A stretch of DNA of 63,918 bases from an uncultured Lachnospiraceae bacterium (GTDB taxonomy: Bacteria; Bacillota; Clostridia; Lachnospirales; Lachnospiraceae), in contig CAJOGN010000003.1 of NCBI GenBank assembly GCA_905234245.1, positions 1-63,918 on the forward strand, in the 5' to 3' direction. Shown here piece by piece: positions 43,017 through 50,559 of this stretch (positions within the stretch are counted from its first letter, which is position 1; each line of letters starts with the position of its first letter). The notes beneath the pieces were generated by a model. That model made no database searches. It worked only from the letters and a program-made list of their open reading frames with translations, and had not been told where the DNA came from. The position numbers and the translations under genes were made by a program.

Positions 43017-43090
43017 TGTGGATACAAGGACTTGAACCTTGAACCGTCCGGTTATGAGCCGGATGCTCTGACCAATTGAGCTATATCCAC
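43017..43090 (-). tRNA. tRNA-Met (anticodon CAT; could be Ile2)
   Basis: GTGGATA / TATCCAC acceptor, GCTC...GAGC D-stem, TCCGG CTCATAA CCGGA anticodon arm, CAAGG TTCAAGT CCTTG T-arm. Clean cloverleaf without encoded CCA. CAT tRNAs may be methionine or, if the C is modified to lysidine, isoleucine. Confidence 0.93.
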
Positions 43091-43172
43091 CTGTTTTTGT
43101 ATAATTTGTACAACCACCTATATGTTCTCCACCGAATAAAATGACACTTGGTATACAAATTATACAAAGAAT

Positions 43173-43616
43173 TTATTCCATATTCCAGTCCAATTTAATT
43201 TCAACGACAGCATCTGCCTTACCTTGTACCCTGTTTTCCAAGTCTATAGTCCGTTTAGCAAGTTCTTGAGCTGCTCTTGTCCGTTCTGATAATGGTGCAT
43301 CTAATCCAAACTGGTCTTTTATTTCACCATTCATTACTTTTGTGAAGTATTCCATTACCTCTTGGGCCGTTGCAATACTTGATTTACGACGTTCTTCTTC
43401 TAATTTACCAATTTCATCCCGGATTTTAACGTCCTTCAACAGTCTACTACCAGCCTGCCCAGCCGTTCTTGCGCTATATCCTGCCTTAATAGCTGCCTGA
43501 GTTATATTATGATCTTCTAGATAATATGCTATAAATGCTTTTTGTTTATCAGAGAGTGTAGATTGTTTTAATGTATTTGTATCACTTCTTGGAGTATATT
43601 TTACTCCTTCAGACAT
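43173..43616 (-). CDS. terS: terminase small subunit
   Basis: 147 aa. LSDKQKAFIAYYLEDHNITQ AAIKAGYSARTAGQAGSRLL is the typical helix-turn-helix of the terminase small subunit, then a C-terminal helix with ELAKRTIDLENRVQGKADAV. It recognises viral DNA for packaging. tRNA genes separate it from the large subunit. GAGAGG before the ATG. Confidence 0.9.
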   Translation of the reverse strand: MSEGVKYTPRSDTNTLKQSTLSDKQKAFIAYYLEDHNITQAAIKAGYSARTAGQAGSRLLKDVKIRDEIGKLEEERRKSSIATAQEVMEYFTKVMNGEIKDQFGLDAPLSERTRAAQELAKRTIDLENRVQGKADAVVEIKLDWNME

Positions 43617-43617
43617 A

Positions 43618-43722
43618 TTACTCTTCCTCTCTTTCATTTATTAATATTGCTGATATTACTATTGTAGATATTGCTGTTCCTATTATTATACCTACTACTC
43701 CTGCTATTATCACATCTATCAT
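43618..43722 (-). CDS. 34-aa single-span membrane protein
   Basis: MIDVIIAGVVGIIIGTAIST, then a NEREEE acidic tail: one hydrophobic helix (residues 3-27). It sits just before the small terminase with its stop 1 nt from the next ATG region. Similar in size to the protein at 8493. Confidence 0.68.
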   Translation of the reverse strand: MIDVIIAGVVGIIIGTAISTIVISAILINEREEE

Positions 43723-43728
43723 TTCTTT

Positions 43729-44082
43729 TTATTCTCCCCCGGCCGGTTTTGCAGATTGTAATACACTGTTTTCTTTTTCCGTGTATTTCTGCTTGACTTC
43801 ATTCCAGACCTGATTATCTTTAGGAACTTCCCAACCATTGAGCTCATACCACATATCCCTTAAATATAATAGCATCTGTATTTCCGATGTAGACTTGAAT
43901 AACTCTATATTTCGATTCCGCTGCTTCTCCTCATCCCAGACAGCTTTCTTCAATACATACGATGTTATGGGCCTATCCTGATCATCAGAATACCACTGTT
44001 GCTTATTATACAGCAGACGCTGACCAAAATGTTGGTTTAGCGCCTGCTGTAACTTTTTTATTTTAGAAGATATAGACTGCAT
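43729..44082 (-). CDS. hypothetical protein
   Basis: 117 aa, helical (KIKKLQQALNQHFGQRLLYN), then DRPITSYVLKKAVWDEEKQR and an acidic C-terminus. Length and place before the terminase are common in clostridial phages. Not named. Confidence 0.72.
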   Translation of the reverse strand: MQSISSKIKKLQQALNQHFGQRLLYNKQQWYSDDQDRPITSYVLKKAVWDEEKQRNRNIELFKSTSEIQMLLYLRDMWYELNGWEVPKDNQVWNEVKQKYTEKENSVLQSAKPAGGE

Positions 44083-44091
44083 TATCTCCGC

Positions 44092-44358
44092 CTACCTGTT
44101 GTTCTCCGTCTCCGATAAGTTCTTATCCGTGCCATTGTATAAATCCCCATTCATATCATTTCCGATATAATTAGCATTACCGTCCTCATTATATATTTCT
44201 GCATATTCTTCTACCGGCAAACTAATATACCAGATAAATCCAGCTATTGTTGCTAACTCCAGTATAACCATTACCACAAATGCCACAAACCATCTCTTAG
44301 CACTTGCTTTTAATTCGTGTAGAAGCTCTGTTGCCAGAGTCATTTCGTTATTGTCCAT
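44092..44358 (-). CDS. single-span membrane protein
   Basis: 88 aa. MTLATELLHELKASAKRWFV then a hydrophobic helix (about 22-46) and an Asn/Asp/Tyr-rich outer tail. Often found near terminase genes in clostridial phages and prophages. Promoter at 44376-44404. Confidence 0.75.
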   Translation of the reverse strand: MDNNEMTLATELLHELKASAKRWFVAFVVMVILELATIAGFIWYISLPVEEYAEIYNEDGNANYIGNDMNGDLYNGTDKNLSETENNR

Positions 44359-44375
44359 ATATACCTCGCTATTAT

Positions 44376-44404
44376 ATTATACTATATATTTGATGGTAAG
44401 TAAA
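44376..44404 (-). promoter_or_regulatory. promoter (TTTACT, 17 bp, TATAAT)
   Basis: Located directly before the membrane-protein gene 44358; would drive this gene and the packaging genes. Confidence 0.7.
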
Positions 44405-44410
44405 CTGGTA

Positions 44411-44662
44411 TCAGGAAATAGCACCTCTTCTCTTAAGATCCATATAACACCATCTCTCTGCCTGCTCTTCTGTTTTATCTGCCAGTTTTTCCATCTGATA
44501 ATCAAATTCCTTCATGTATCTATCAATCTGCATATGCTGATTTCTGATACACCCACCTAACGGATTATATCCTGCTTCGATGTCTGACTGCATATTCTTA
44601 AGCATGGTAGACACCATTGACTGCTTATCCTCATACCACATATCGAACCATTTCGTTGCCAT
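44411..44662 (-). CDS. hypothetical protein
   Basis: 83 aa, helical. NPLGGCIRNQHMQIDRYMKE, then DYQMEKLADKTEEQAERWCY. AAAGGAGG with the shared leader motif (ACACTATAAAGGAGG). Confidence 0.75.
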   Translation of the reverse strand: MATKWFDMWYEDKQSMVSTMLKNMQSDIEAGYNPLGGCIRNQHMQIDRYMKEFDYQMEKLADKTEEQAERWCYMDLKRRGAIS

Positions 44663-44689
44663 AGTTTTTCCTCCTTTATAGTGTTCTTA

Positions 44690-44968
44690 TCAATCCTTAC
44701 CGTACAAATTTCTATAACACGCAACACCATTGCTATCACGCTCTAAGATCTGTGTTCCTAAGCAATCCTTACCTTTATCAATCGTTACGGAAAGGAAACC
44801 GTTTTCAACTGTCATCTTAGAAATTTCGCAAGACTGTAAAAAACGATCCATACCAGTTCCAAGCCAATTAATAGCGTAATGATTGCCTAAGCAACGTCCA
44901 TCATTAGTAAGAACGATAACACTTTCCTCATCTGCTAAGGTGCTAAGAAGTGCGAATAAGTTCATCAT
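44690..44968 (-). CDS. hypothetical beta-rich protein
   Basis: 92 aa from ATG 44968 (AGGAGG upstream; a TTG two codons further is less likely). DEESVIVLTNDGRCLGNHYA, GFLSVTIDKGKDCLG: small beta domain. First gene of promoter 45019-45047. Confidence 0.75.
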   Translation of the reverse strand: MMNLFALLSTLADEESVIVLTNDGRCLGNHYAINWLGTGMDRFLQSCEISKMTVENGFLSVTIDKGKDCLGTQILERDSNGVACYRNLYGKD

Positions 44969-45018
44969 GTTCAAGTCCTCCTGTTTAATAGTGTTTTTAG
45001 TATTTCTTTACATTAAAC

Positions 45019-45047
45019 ATTATACTACTTATTTATCTGTATGTAAA
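45019..45047 (-). promoter_or_regulatory. phage promoter family member
   Basis: TTTACA, 17 bp, TATAAT, then GTTTAATGTAAAG. It overlaps the 3' end of the DUF6011-like gene (45029). Confidence 0.85.
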
Positions 45048-45187
45048 GTAGTTTTTGTAATTTGAAATAATTTATTTTTACCAGACGATTGCATCTTTTT
45101 CCAGCATATATCCCCAAAGCCTCGTTGACGTGCTTCTGGATTCTTAAGAGGACGTCTACATCGTAAACAGTATTTATATTCCTTCAT
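45029..45187 (-). CDS. DUF6011-like zinc-ribbon protein
   Basis: 52 aa. CLRCRRPLKNPEARQRGFGD ICWKK: the C-x2-C, then GFG-x-C pattern of DUF6011. Its stop lies inside the promoter. A second DUF6011 motif is in 53635-54231. Confidence 0.75.
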   Translation of the reverse strand: MKEYKYCLRCRRPLKNPEARQRGFGDICWKKMQSSGKNKLFQITKTTLHTDK

Positions 45188-45393
45188 GTTCTATTCATTC
45201 GCTTTCTTATCTTTAAAGAACGAGCTTTTTCCACCTCTATAATATCCTGCTTAGACTGTTTCAACCGCACTAACTCAGCTGTCTTTTCTTTAGCTCTTTG
45301 ATAATCTACACAATAACTATGGCAACCTAACTGCCGTTTATTACAATTTAAACAAGGGTAATGAACTTCACTACCTAATGTATTCTTACCCAT
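45184..45393 (-). CDS. small zinc-binding protein
   Basis: 69 aa. YPCLNCNKRQLGCHSYCVDY carries five Cys and two His; then a basic coiled coil. AAGGACGG before the ATG. It overlaps the DUF6011 gene start. Confidence 0.72.
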   Translation of the reverse strand: MGKNTLGSEVHYPCLNCNKRQLGCHSYCVDYQRAKEKTAELVRLKQSKQDIIEVEKARSLKIRKRMNRT

Positions 45394-45441
45394 TTAATTT
45401 ATCACCGTCCTTCCGTTCACCAAATCAATGTTCCCCCTCTT

Positions 45442-45735
45442 TCACACTATTACCTCCAGTTCTTCTTCCATCGGCCACCACCTGTCGGGGTCGTTCTTTA
45501 TCTTTTCCCACTCTTCCTCCGAATACTGGAATGACCATTCGGCTCCGTACTTGTCGAACATTTTCTTTCTGGCACTGTTGAATGTACCTCTAACTTTAAC
45601 GTACTTCCCCGCATGCTTCTGTCTACACCCAAAGGTGCAATACCACCACTGCTCACACTGCAAAGCGGGATAATCGATGACGTTGCATACGTCATCGACT
45701 GTGCTGTAATATTCGCACTCGTCATAATAAGTCAT
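45442..45735 (-). CDS. hypothetical Cys/Trp-rich protein
   Basis: 97 aa, MTYYDECEYYSTVDDVCNVI, then YPALQCEQWWYCTFGCRQKH and a C-terminal YSEEEWEKIKNDPDRWW motif. Five Cys suggest metal binding. It overlaps the next gene by 14 nt. Confidence 0.7.
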   Translation of the reverse strand: MTYYDECEYYSTVDDVCNVIDYPALQCEQWWYCTFGCRQKHAGKYVKVRGTFNSARKKMFDKYGAEWSFQYSEEEWEKIKNDPDRWWPMEEELEVIV

Positions 45736-45997
45736 TTTTTTTCCTCCTGTTTTGTGATGCTTTTATCGCTCTTCTTTGTCTGTCGGCTTTCACCTTGGCT
45801 CCTTTACCATAATAGACCTTCCCGGTCTTGCCGTAGCGGTAGCCCCCCTCCTTTAGTTTTTCGTGTAGGCACTTTCTTTCCTCTTCCTTTCTTCTGCACT
45901 CTTCACATAGGAATATGTCACTACCATCGTCTATATGTCTACCACAGTATATGCAGTTACCCGCTTCAACTATTCCGCATATAGCGCTGTATCTCAT
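45722..45997 (-). CDS. zinc-finger protein with basic tail
   Basis: 91 aa. CIYCGRHIDDGSDIFLCEEC (C-x2-C, C-x2-C) then a basic C-terminus rich in Lys/Arg (RQRRAIKASQNRRKKN). A likely RNA- or DNA-binding small protein. Confidence 0.73.
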   Translation of the reverse strand: MRYSAICGIVEAGNCIYCGRHIDDGSDIFLCEECRRKEEERKCLHEKLKEGGYRYGKTGKVYYGKGAKVKADRQRRAIKASQNRRKKNDLL

Positions 45998-46182
45998 TGT
46001 TCCATCACCTTATCATTTAACCATTCTGCTAACATCTTCTCGCACTTCGGACACAAATCAACAGACTGCCACCCTAATGCAAAACTTTCTATCCTACGTA
46101 TGAAGAACATGGGTAGTATTGCATTTGCCATTGGATCAGTGCTTATTTTAGACCCGCACCTATCGCATGTTTTTGTAATCAT
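45994..46182 (-). CDS. small zinc-ribbon protein
   Basis: 62 aa. CDRCGSKISTDPMANAILPM at the start and CPKCEKMLAEW at the end: two Cys pairs. ATG overlaps the stop of the previous gene (ATGA-type). Confidence 0.72.
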   Translation of the reverse strand: MITKTCDRCGSKISTDPMANAILPMFFIRRIESFALGWQSVDLCPKCEKMLAEWLNDKVMEQ

Positions 46183-46212
46183 TTCTTTTCTCCTTTCACC
46201 CTTGCCATCACA

Positions 46213-46368
46213 TCACCTCACATGGTCATGGTCTTTGCTGTACGGATACTGCGTGAGTGTTTTTTCCAATTCTCGCTCAAATTCATAATCAAGCATCCGA
46301 TTGCCTGTGTGTATCTCTATTGCCCAAGTCCTATATGCGAGTTGTGGTATGTCAATCAATACTGCCAT
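46213..46368 (-). CDS. 51-aa small protein
   Basis: MAVLIDIPQLAYRTWAIEIH, then RMLDYEFERELEKTL and a His/Asp-rich tail. Overlaps the end of the upstream zinc-ribbon gene by 17 nt. No clear ribosome binding site beyond AAGGATG. The flanking 46183-46212 shows nothing. Confidence 0.5.
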   Translation of the reverse strand: MAVLIDIPQLAYRTWAIEIHTGNRMLDYEFERELEKTLTQYPYSKDHDHVR

Positions 46369-46696
46369 TCTGCTCAACATCCTTTCCAGTGTATTTTGTC
46401 ATCTTTGCATCGCAATGTGGGCATGTATGAAAATCACGAATAAAATTGATGTTATTCAGCCCGTAGTAATCGTAATACCACGGAATATGGAATCCACACT
46501 TTGAGCAATACCAACCATCAGCTCCGTCTTTTTCTCCATACACCCACTCGGCTGTTTCTCGTACTGCCTGTACATCCTCACTCGGTACATCAAGAAGGCT
46601 TCTGCTATCTCGCAACAAAGCACCATTTATGTATATATCTCGCACCAAGCAATATCCCTCAGTGTACAATTCATCTGCGTTAATATATCTTGCCAT
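46352..46696 (-). CDS. zinc-ribbon protein
   Basis: 114 aa. MARYINADELYTEGYCLVRD; the C-terminal zinc ribbon (WYCSKCGFHIPW, then CPHCDAKM) is of the type common in clostridial phages and prophages. Function unknown; a DNA- or protein-binding adaptor is possible. Confidence 0.75.
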   Translation of the reverse strand: MARYINADELYTEGYCLVRDIYINGALLRDSRSLLDVPSEDVQAVRETAEWVYGEKDGADGWYCSKCGFHIPWYYDYYGLNNINFIRDFHTCPHCDAKMTKYTGKDVEQNGSID

Positions 46697-46901
46697 TGTT
46701 CTTCACCTCCTGTTCACATTTCCTTTCAAAATAATCCCGCTTTGGATAGTCCATCTCTTCAGCATCTTCATCGTCATGCGCTCCATACTCATGACGGCAT
46801 GCAAGACAAGTATCATTCATTAATCTTCCATCCCGATAATGAACACATTCCTTACATTCCCGGACTGTACCGTCCTCCATTATCCACCATATGTTATGCA
46901 T
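46680..46901 (-). CDS. small Cys-rich zinc protein
   Basis: 73 aa from the ATG at 46901 (MHNIWWIMEDGTVRECKECV). C-x2-C, C-x2-C, and a late Cys. Longer starts (46913, 46937) exist without better binding sites. The upstream AAGGATGGCGAACAGA fits 46901. Confidence 0.65.
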   Translation of the reverse strand: MHNIWWIMEDGTVRECKECVHYRDGRLMNDTCLACRHEYGAHDDEDAEEMDYPKRDYFERKCEQEVKNNGKIY

Positions 46902-47163
46902 TCTGTTCGCCATCCTTTTCATACGAAGCCCAGTCATCCTTCGCTTTATCCCTCCATGCCATTAACAGCGAGAAAAAGGTTTCAGCGGTAAGTAATGCAA
47001 ACTCGTTGCCCGTTCCAATTAGCCACTTTATTCGCTCCTCAATCCATGAGACTGGAATGACATCTTCTGATGGTGTATCTTTCAATATTGCAAGCATCTG
47101 CTCACGATTCCTCGGACTGTCTATGATACGCCTTGCTGTGTCTTTACGAATATAATCAGCCAT
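46894..47163 (-). CDS. small hypothetical protein
   Basis: 89 aa. MADYIRKDTARRIIDSPRNR, then helical with a basic patch (WRDKAKDDWASYEKD). Its 5' side has GGTGAACAGAATGGC, a start context repeated (with variants) in the two downstream genes. Confidence 0.7.
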   Translation of the reverse strand: MADYIRKDTARRIIDSPRNREQMLAILKDTPSEDVIPVSWIEERIKWLIGTGNEFALLTAETFFSLLMAWRDKAKDDWASYEKDGEQNA

Positions 47164-47179
47164 TCTGTTCACCTATCCA

Positions 47180-47452
47180 TCAAGCTAATTCGTTCTCTAT
47201 GTTCTCCAACCACTCTTTCCATTCAAGCATGGCGGCATAGGCTCGTTCACCGACTACCCTTTGACTTCCATAAGGACTCTTTCTGTATGATGCCGCACTG
47301 TATACGCCGTCAAGACACCAATTAATCACATCAATCAGCACCATAAGATTTTCATTAATCTGCCTGTCGATTTCGGAATCAGCAATCGGACATGTAGCTC
47401 CTATCAACGCACTAAGTAACTTTTCAATTTCCCTATGATTAAATTTTGTCAT
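47180..47452 (-). CDS. hypothetical helical protein
   Basis: 90 aa. MTKFNHREIEKLLSALIGAT, then NENLMVLIDVINWCLDGVYS and a YAAMLEWKEWLENIE C-terminus. AAGGGG before the ATG. No named family. Confidence 0.72.
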   Translation of the reverse strand: MTKFNHREIEKLLSALIGATCPIADSEIDRQINENLMVLIDVINWCLDGVYSAASYRKSPYGSQRVVGERAYAAMLEWKEWLENIENELA

Positions 47453-47483
47453 TGTTTTCCCCTTCTTTTAGAATATCATGTGT

Positions 47484-47678
47484 TCACCTGTTTTCAAGCC
47501 ACACTAGAACAATGAAAAACACAAGAAAAACGATACAACATATCCATATAGGCGAAAGAACCCATAACCATGACCATTCAATCACATGGCATAGCTTAAG
47601 AACTATAAATGCTATTTGAAGCAGTCCAGTAAAACCTATGCCTCTAAAGCTACTGTTATTTTCTACTTTGTTTGTCAT
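47484..47678 (-). CDS. membrane protein, two segments
   Basis: 64 aa. Two hydrophobic helices (about 16-38 and 42-60). AAGGGAG upstream of the ATG at 47678. It lies just downstream of the large structured segment. Unknown role. Confidence 0.7.
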   Translation of the reverse strand: MTNKVENNSSFRGIGFTGLLQIAFIVLKLCHVIEWSWLWVLSPIWICCIVFLVFFIVLVWLENR

Positions 47679-47734
47679 TTTGTTACTCCCTTTCCCTTCT
47701 ATAAAAGTTGAATCTTTCTTCTCATAAAACGGGG

Positions 47735-48300
47735 AGGTCAGGCTTTGCACCTAAGTCTGCGACTGATGGATTGCCGCCGTGTTAGTCTATTTGCATACTC
47801 TATCGGACATCACCCGATTGCCCTTTGCGTACACCACTACCGCCCCATGGTCGTTTTAAGGTAAAACGATTAACCGCACATCACCAGATTTAGCTTGAGC
47901 ATGGGATTGGCATTGCGCTCATGCCGCTCATTAGGATCGGTATCATTTGCTCTCAACCTCGCTTGCTGTGGGCAAGGATTTGCACCTTGCATGATGCCAG
48001 CCTGCGACTTGTCTACAGTCAGTCGGCATCCTACGTCTTACGCGTCTACCTATTCACGCCACCACAGCACGTGGTCTTTCCCACCGTCAGACAAAGTCCT
48101 CGTTGCACTCGAGGATGCTGCCGGTATGGATTTGCACCATACATGAGAGTGCTATTTACCTATGTGGACCGTCGCGCATCACAGACTATATCGTCCTCTA
48201 AAGCTTCCACCTTGCACCACGTCGGAATCGAACCGGAAGTCACTCTCTATTTGTACACCTCTTAGAGTCTACCTTTTCCTCCACGACAGCATTTTAATAT
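47735..48300 (-). ncRNA. candidate large structured RNA (ROOL/GOLLD-like in setting)
   Basis: About 566 bp without a supportable gene, visibly richer in G+C than its surroundings, in an otherwise packed genome. I count at least nine strong hairpins (minus strand): 47738-47754, 47802-47818, 47851-47869, 47909-47925, 47972-47990, 47993-48030 (with inner 48005-48025), 48098-48114, 48125-48141, 48080 region. Six have 5-6 bp stems with 7-nt loops, three with the same loop core TGCAAA flanked by GG/CC. The 5' end (GTGGAGG, 48269-48275) can pair with CCTCCCC at the 3' end. Large ornate RNAs such as ROOL and GOLLD occur in phages near tRNA genes; which family this would be is not decidable here. Confidence 0.55.
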
Positions 48301-48306
48301 ACTCTA

Positions 48307-48900
48307 TCATTCAATCCACTTCCATACCTTCCGGCGTTCCTGCCCCATCTTCCGGGCCTCAGAGTGCGAGACCGGCACAAATATATCTATGTGATTACCT
48401 TGCACCCATTCGTCTCCGGTGTCTCGGGCTGTGAAGATTGCGTCATACCCATCGATAATCAACTGAGTCCCTAGCGGGATCACCTTAGGGTCGACTGCCA
48501 CGGTTCCCCAAACAAGCGGATTTCCCAATCTGTCAATCGCACCATTAGAACCGTTGCACTTTCGGCACGGACAATAATATGTCAGCTTAAATTCTCCTAG
48601 ATACACCAGTTGGTGCCCATTAGCGTCCTGCTCATCCAGATCCTCGCTGATCCGGTTGATCGGCGGGGCTTCCTGAATTTCAATAGCTGTATCTTGGGAC
48701 TCCACATATACACCATTCATAATTACATTTGGTTCTGCTGCATATACTCCAGCATTTAAAAATCCAAGCCAAACCATACAAAACCAAAATGCCATAATAA
48801 ACAACAGTTTACAATATGAAACCCAATCCTTCATTACGTTACCCAATACAACAGATGCAAATACCAGTGCTCCAAATATTGCAGTTATTGTCAATGTCAT
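48307..48900 (-). CDS. membrane-anchored 3D-domain protein
   Basis: 197 aa. Two hydrophobic segments at the N-terminus (about 4-22 and 31-52), then a linker and a 3D/RlpA-like double-psi barrel domain: LTYYCPCRKCNG and GTVAVDPKVIPLGTQLIIDG, YDAIFTARDTG, GNHIDIFVPVSHSEA. The three conserved Asp are present. Such domains cleave or bind peptidoglycan. It may help phage release or injection. Confidence 0.82.
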   Translation of the reverse strand: MTLTITAIFGALVFASVVLGNVMKDWVSYCKLLFIMAFWFCMVWLGFLNAGVYAAEPNVIMNGVYVESQDTAIEIQEAPPINRISEDLDEQDANGHQLVYLGEFKLTYYCPCRKCNGSNGAIDRLGNPLVWGTVAVDPKVIPLGTQLIIDGYDAIFTARDTGDEWVQGNHIDIFVPVSHSEARKMGQERRKVWKWIE

Positions 48901-48912
48901 GTTAACCTCCTA

Positions 48913-49512
48913 TCAACGAAGAATATACTCAGTACCTTTAGCAGTGACCTTATAAGAAATATTAACCTTTCCGGTAAAACTATTAACACGAACAACCTTC
49001 TGAACCTTGGTAATATCGGAAACCTTAACAGACTTGCATTTCGGCTGGCGCTTCACGAATGTAAGAACCACCTGCTTTGCATCCTCTGAGAAATCCTTCG
49101 TATTGATCACTCTACGATTCTCGTATCTTGCTTCCTGCTTAACATTCTTAGTCTCGGCTTCTTCCTTGGTGCCGTACCACTTTTCATAATCTCTGTGCTC
49201 ACCAAGCTCATAAAACTGCTCGCTATACAGAACTTCCAAATGATTATTCCAAACGGTGGCTCCAACACCATCCCGCTTATTAGGCTCAACATTATCAGTT
49301 ACTCTACCAACGACAATCTCAAGACCATGCTGGCAAAATCCCCAAGTGAAACTGTCCAGAAGAACTCTGATAATCTCTTCACCGTTGGTAAGATCAATGT
49401 GTGCCATTTCTCCCTGGCTACCACTCATCGTACCTGCGTTAATTGTGTAACCCTTTGCCATAAACTCTGCTACTACCGCGGTGTACTTGCTATTGATATC
49501 CTTCTGTGTCAT
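48913..49512 (-). CDS. hypothetical protein
   Basis: 199 aa, mixed beta and alpha. It begins MTQKDINSKYTAVVAEFMAK; middle LEIVVGRVTDNVEPNKRDGV and a basic C-terminus with SDITKVQKVVRVNSFTG. Its own promoter (49569-49596). The N-terminus resembles proteins found beside phage replication genes; no named family. Confidence 0.72.
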   Translation of the reverse strand: MTQKDINSKYTAVVAEFMAKGYTINAGTMSGSQGEMAHIDLTNGEEIIRVLLDSFTWGFCQHGLEIVVGRVTDNVEPNKRDGVGATVWNNHLEVLYSEQFYELGEHRDYEKWYGTKEEAETKNVKQEARYENRRVINTKDFSEDAKQVVLTFVKRQPKCKSVKVSDITKVQKVVRVNSFTGKVNISYKVTAKGTEYILR

Positions 49513-49568
49513 GTTCGTTCTCCTTATCTTTATAAGTTTAATAGGTTTAATAACTCCTTACATTAAAC

Positions 49569-49596
49569 ATTATACTACACATTTATAAAAAGTCAA
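49569..49596 (-). promoter_or_regulatory. phage promoter family member (TTGACT, 16 bp, TATAAT)
   Basis: Followed by GTTTAATGTAAGGAGTTA. It drives 49512 and possibly 48900. The -35 lies just past the 3' end of the delta-subunit gene. Confidence 0.87.
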
Positions 49597-49602
49597 GCAT
49601 TT

Positions 49603-50559
49603 TTATAAAATATATGTAAGTAAATAAGGCATAACAACTTGCTCTTCAATACGTCCTGTCTTTATACCAGATTCCAGTTTCTGAATCAGTCGCATCATGT
49701 CTACCAATTCTCCGGGTCTGTACTTACCAACATGAGGAGTAGCATTCTTGATTTGCCAACCTGTCAACCCTGTAGACTTAGCAACATCTTTACTTTCACA
49801 TGTCTGAACCTGTAATACTGCCTTAGCATTAGTATATAATACAGATAGCATAACCAAAGTTGCTTCTCCGACATCATAACATTGCTGAAGTAAGTTGAAG
49901 GAGAGTTGAATCTTACGATCCAGGACAGCGTCTACAAAATCAAAAATAGCATCCTTCGGTGGTTTATATATAGTTCCATCTTTTAGTAACATCTGAAAAC
50001 AATCATCTTCTAACACTTGATAATCATCTGTCACCATCAATTCGCCTGCAAGTTTATACCTTTTTATCTTATCAATCTCTAGCAGTATCCTACCATAATC
50101 ATGTTCACACACATCGATAAGAAGTTGACAATTCTGTGTAGATAACTTAATCTCCTTCTTAATATACTTCTCTAATATCACGTCCGTTAACGGCTCAAAT
50201 TCCACAATACTATCAACATATTGCTTATAAAACTTTGTACGCTTATCAACGGTGGTAAGTAATAAGATCAGAACATTATCACCTAATAATCCATTATCAA
50301 TTTGGGACTGTAATTTCTCATTGGTGATGATATCCTTATCATCTCGAACAACATAACAAGAACACTTAGCAGAAAAGGATCTGTTTTTTAACTTTGAATA
50401 TATATCTTTGACAGAATCTACATAAGCCAGATCCAGACCATTAACTTTCGCTATCTGCTGTATATATATCTTCTGTACCAACCATTCCGATCCAGTCATA
50501 ATAAGAAAAGATGGAATTGATTTAGTCTTTATCTTAGATTTAAGTGTAGATACATCCAT
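49603..50559 (-). CDS. holA: clamp-loader delta subunit (HolA-like)
   Basis: 318 aa. N-terminal non-ATP-binding AAA+ fold (SFLIMTGSEWLVQKIYIQQI; no Walker A), then LIDVCEHDYGRILLEIDKIK (delta family), and a C-terminal collar domain. It opens the sliding clamp. The ATG overlaps the delta-prime stop (TAATG), with AAGGGA at the right distance. The three loader genes form an operon. Confidence 0.85.
   Translation of the reverse strand: MDVSTLKSKIKTKSIPSFLIMTGSEWLVQKIYIQQIAKVNGLDLAYVDSVKDIYSKLKNRSFSAKCSCYVVRDDKDIITNEKLQSQIDNGLLGDNVLILLLTTVDKRTKFYKQYVDSIVEFEPLTDVILEKYIKKEIKLSTQNCQLLIDVCEHDYGRILLEIDKIKRYKLAGELMVTDDYQVLEDDCFQMLLKDGTIYKPPKDAIFDFVDAVLDRKIQLSFNLLQQCYDVGEATLVMLSVLYTNAKAVLQVQTCESKDVAKSTGLTGWQIKNATPHVGKYRPGELVDMMRLIQKLESGIKTGRIEEQVVMPYLLTYIL

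Noticed and set aside
42961-43017. 19-aa open frame MKSPKYAMASVPVANIQAN near 42900-42960
   Set aside because: It ends inside the hairpin upstream of tRNA-Gln and has no protein-like features; probably chance.
48120-48181. A tRNA gene with T-loop TGCAAAT at 48125-48141
   Set aside because: GATGC/GCATC could be the outer acceptor pairs, but the inner pairs and a proper D- and anticodon arm are missing.
47895-48265. Plus-strand frames in the hairpin-rich segment
   Set aside because: No ribosome binding site, unnatural composition; the segment has stop codons in the expected minus frames and dense hairpins.
48190-48290. A tRNA gene with T-loop GGTTCGATTCC in the 48.2-kb region
   Set aside because: The T-stem pairs only over 3 bp and acceptor strands do not match; the T-loop-like element is more likely part of a larger structured RNA.
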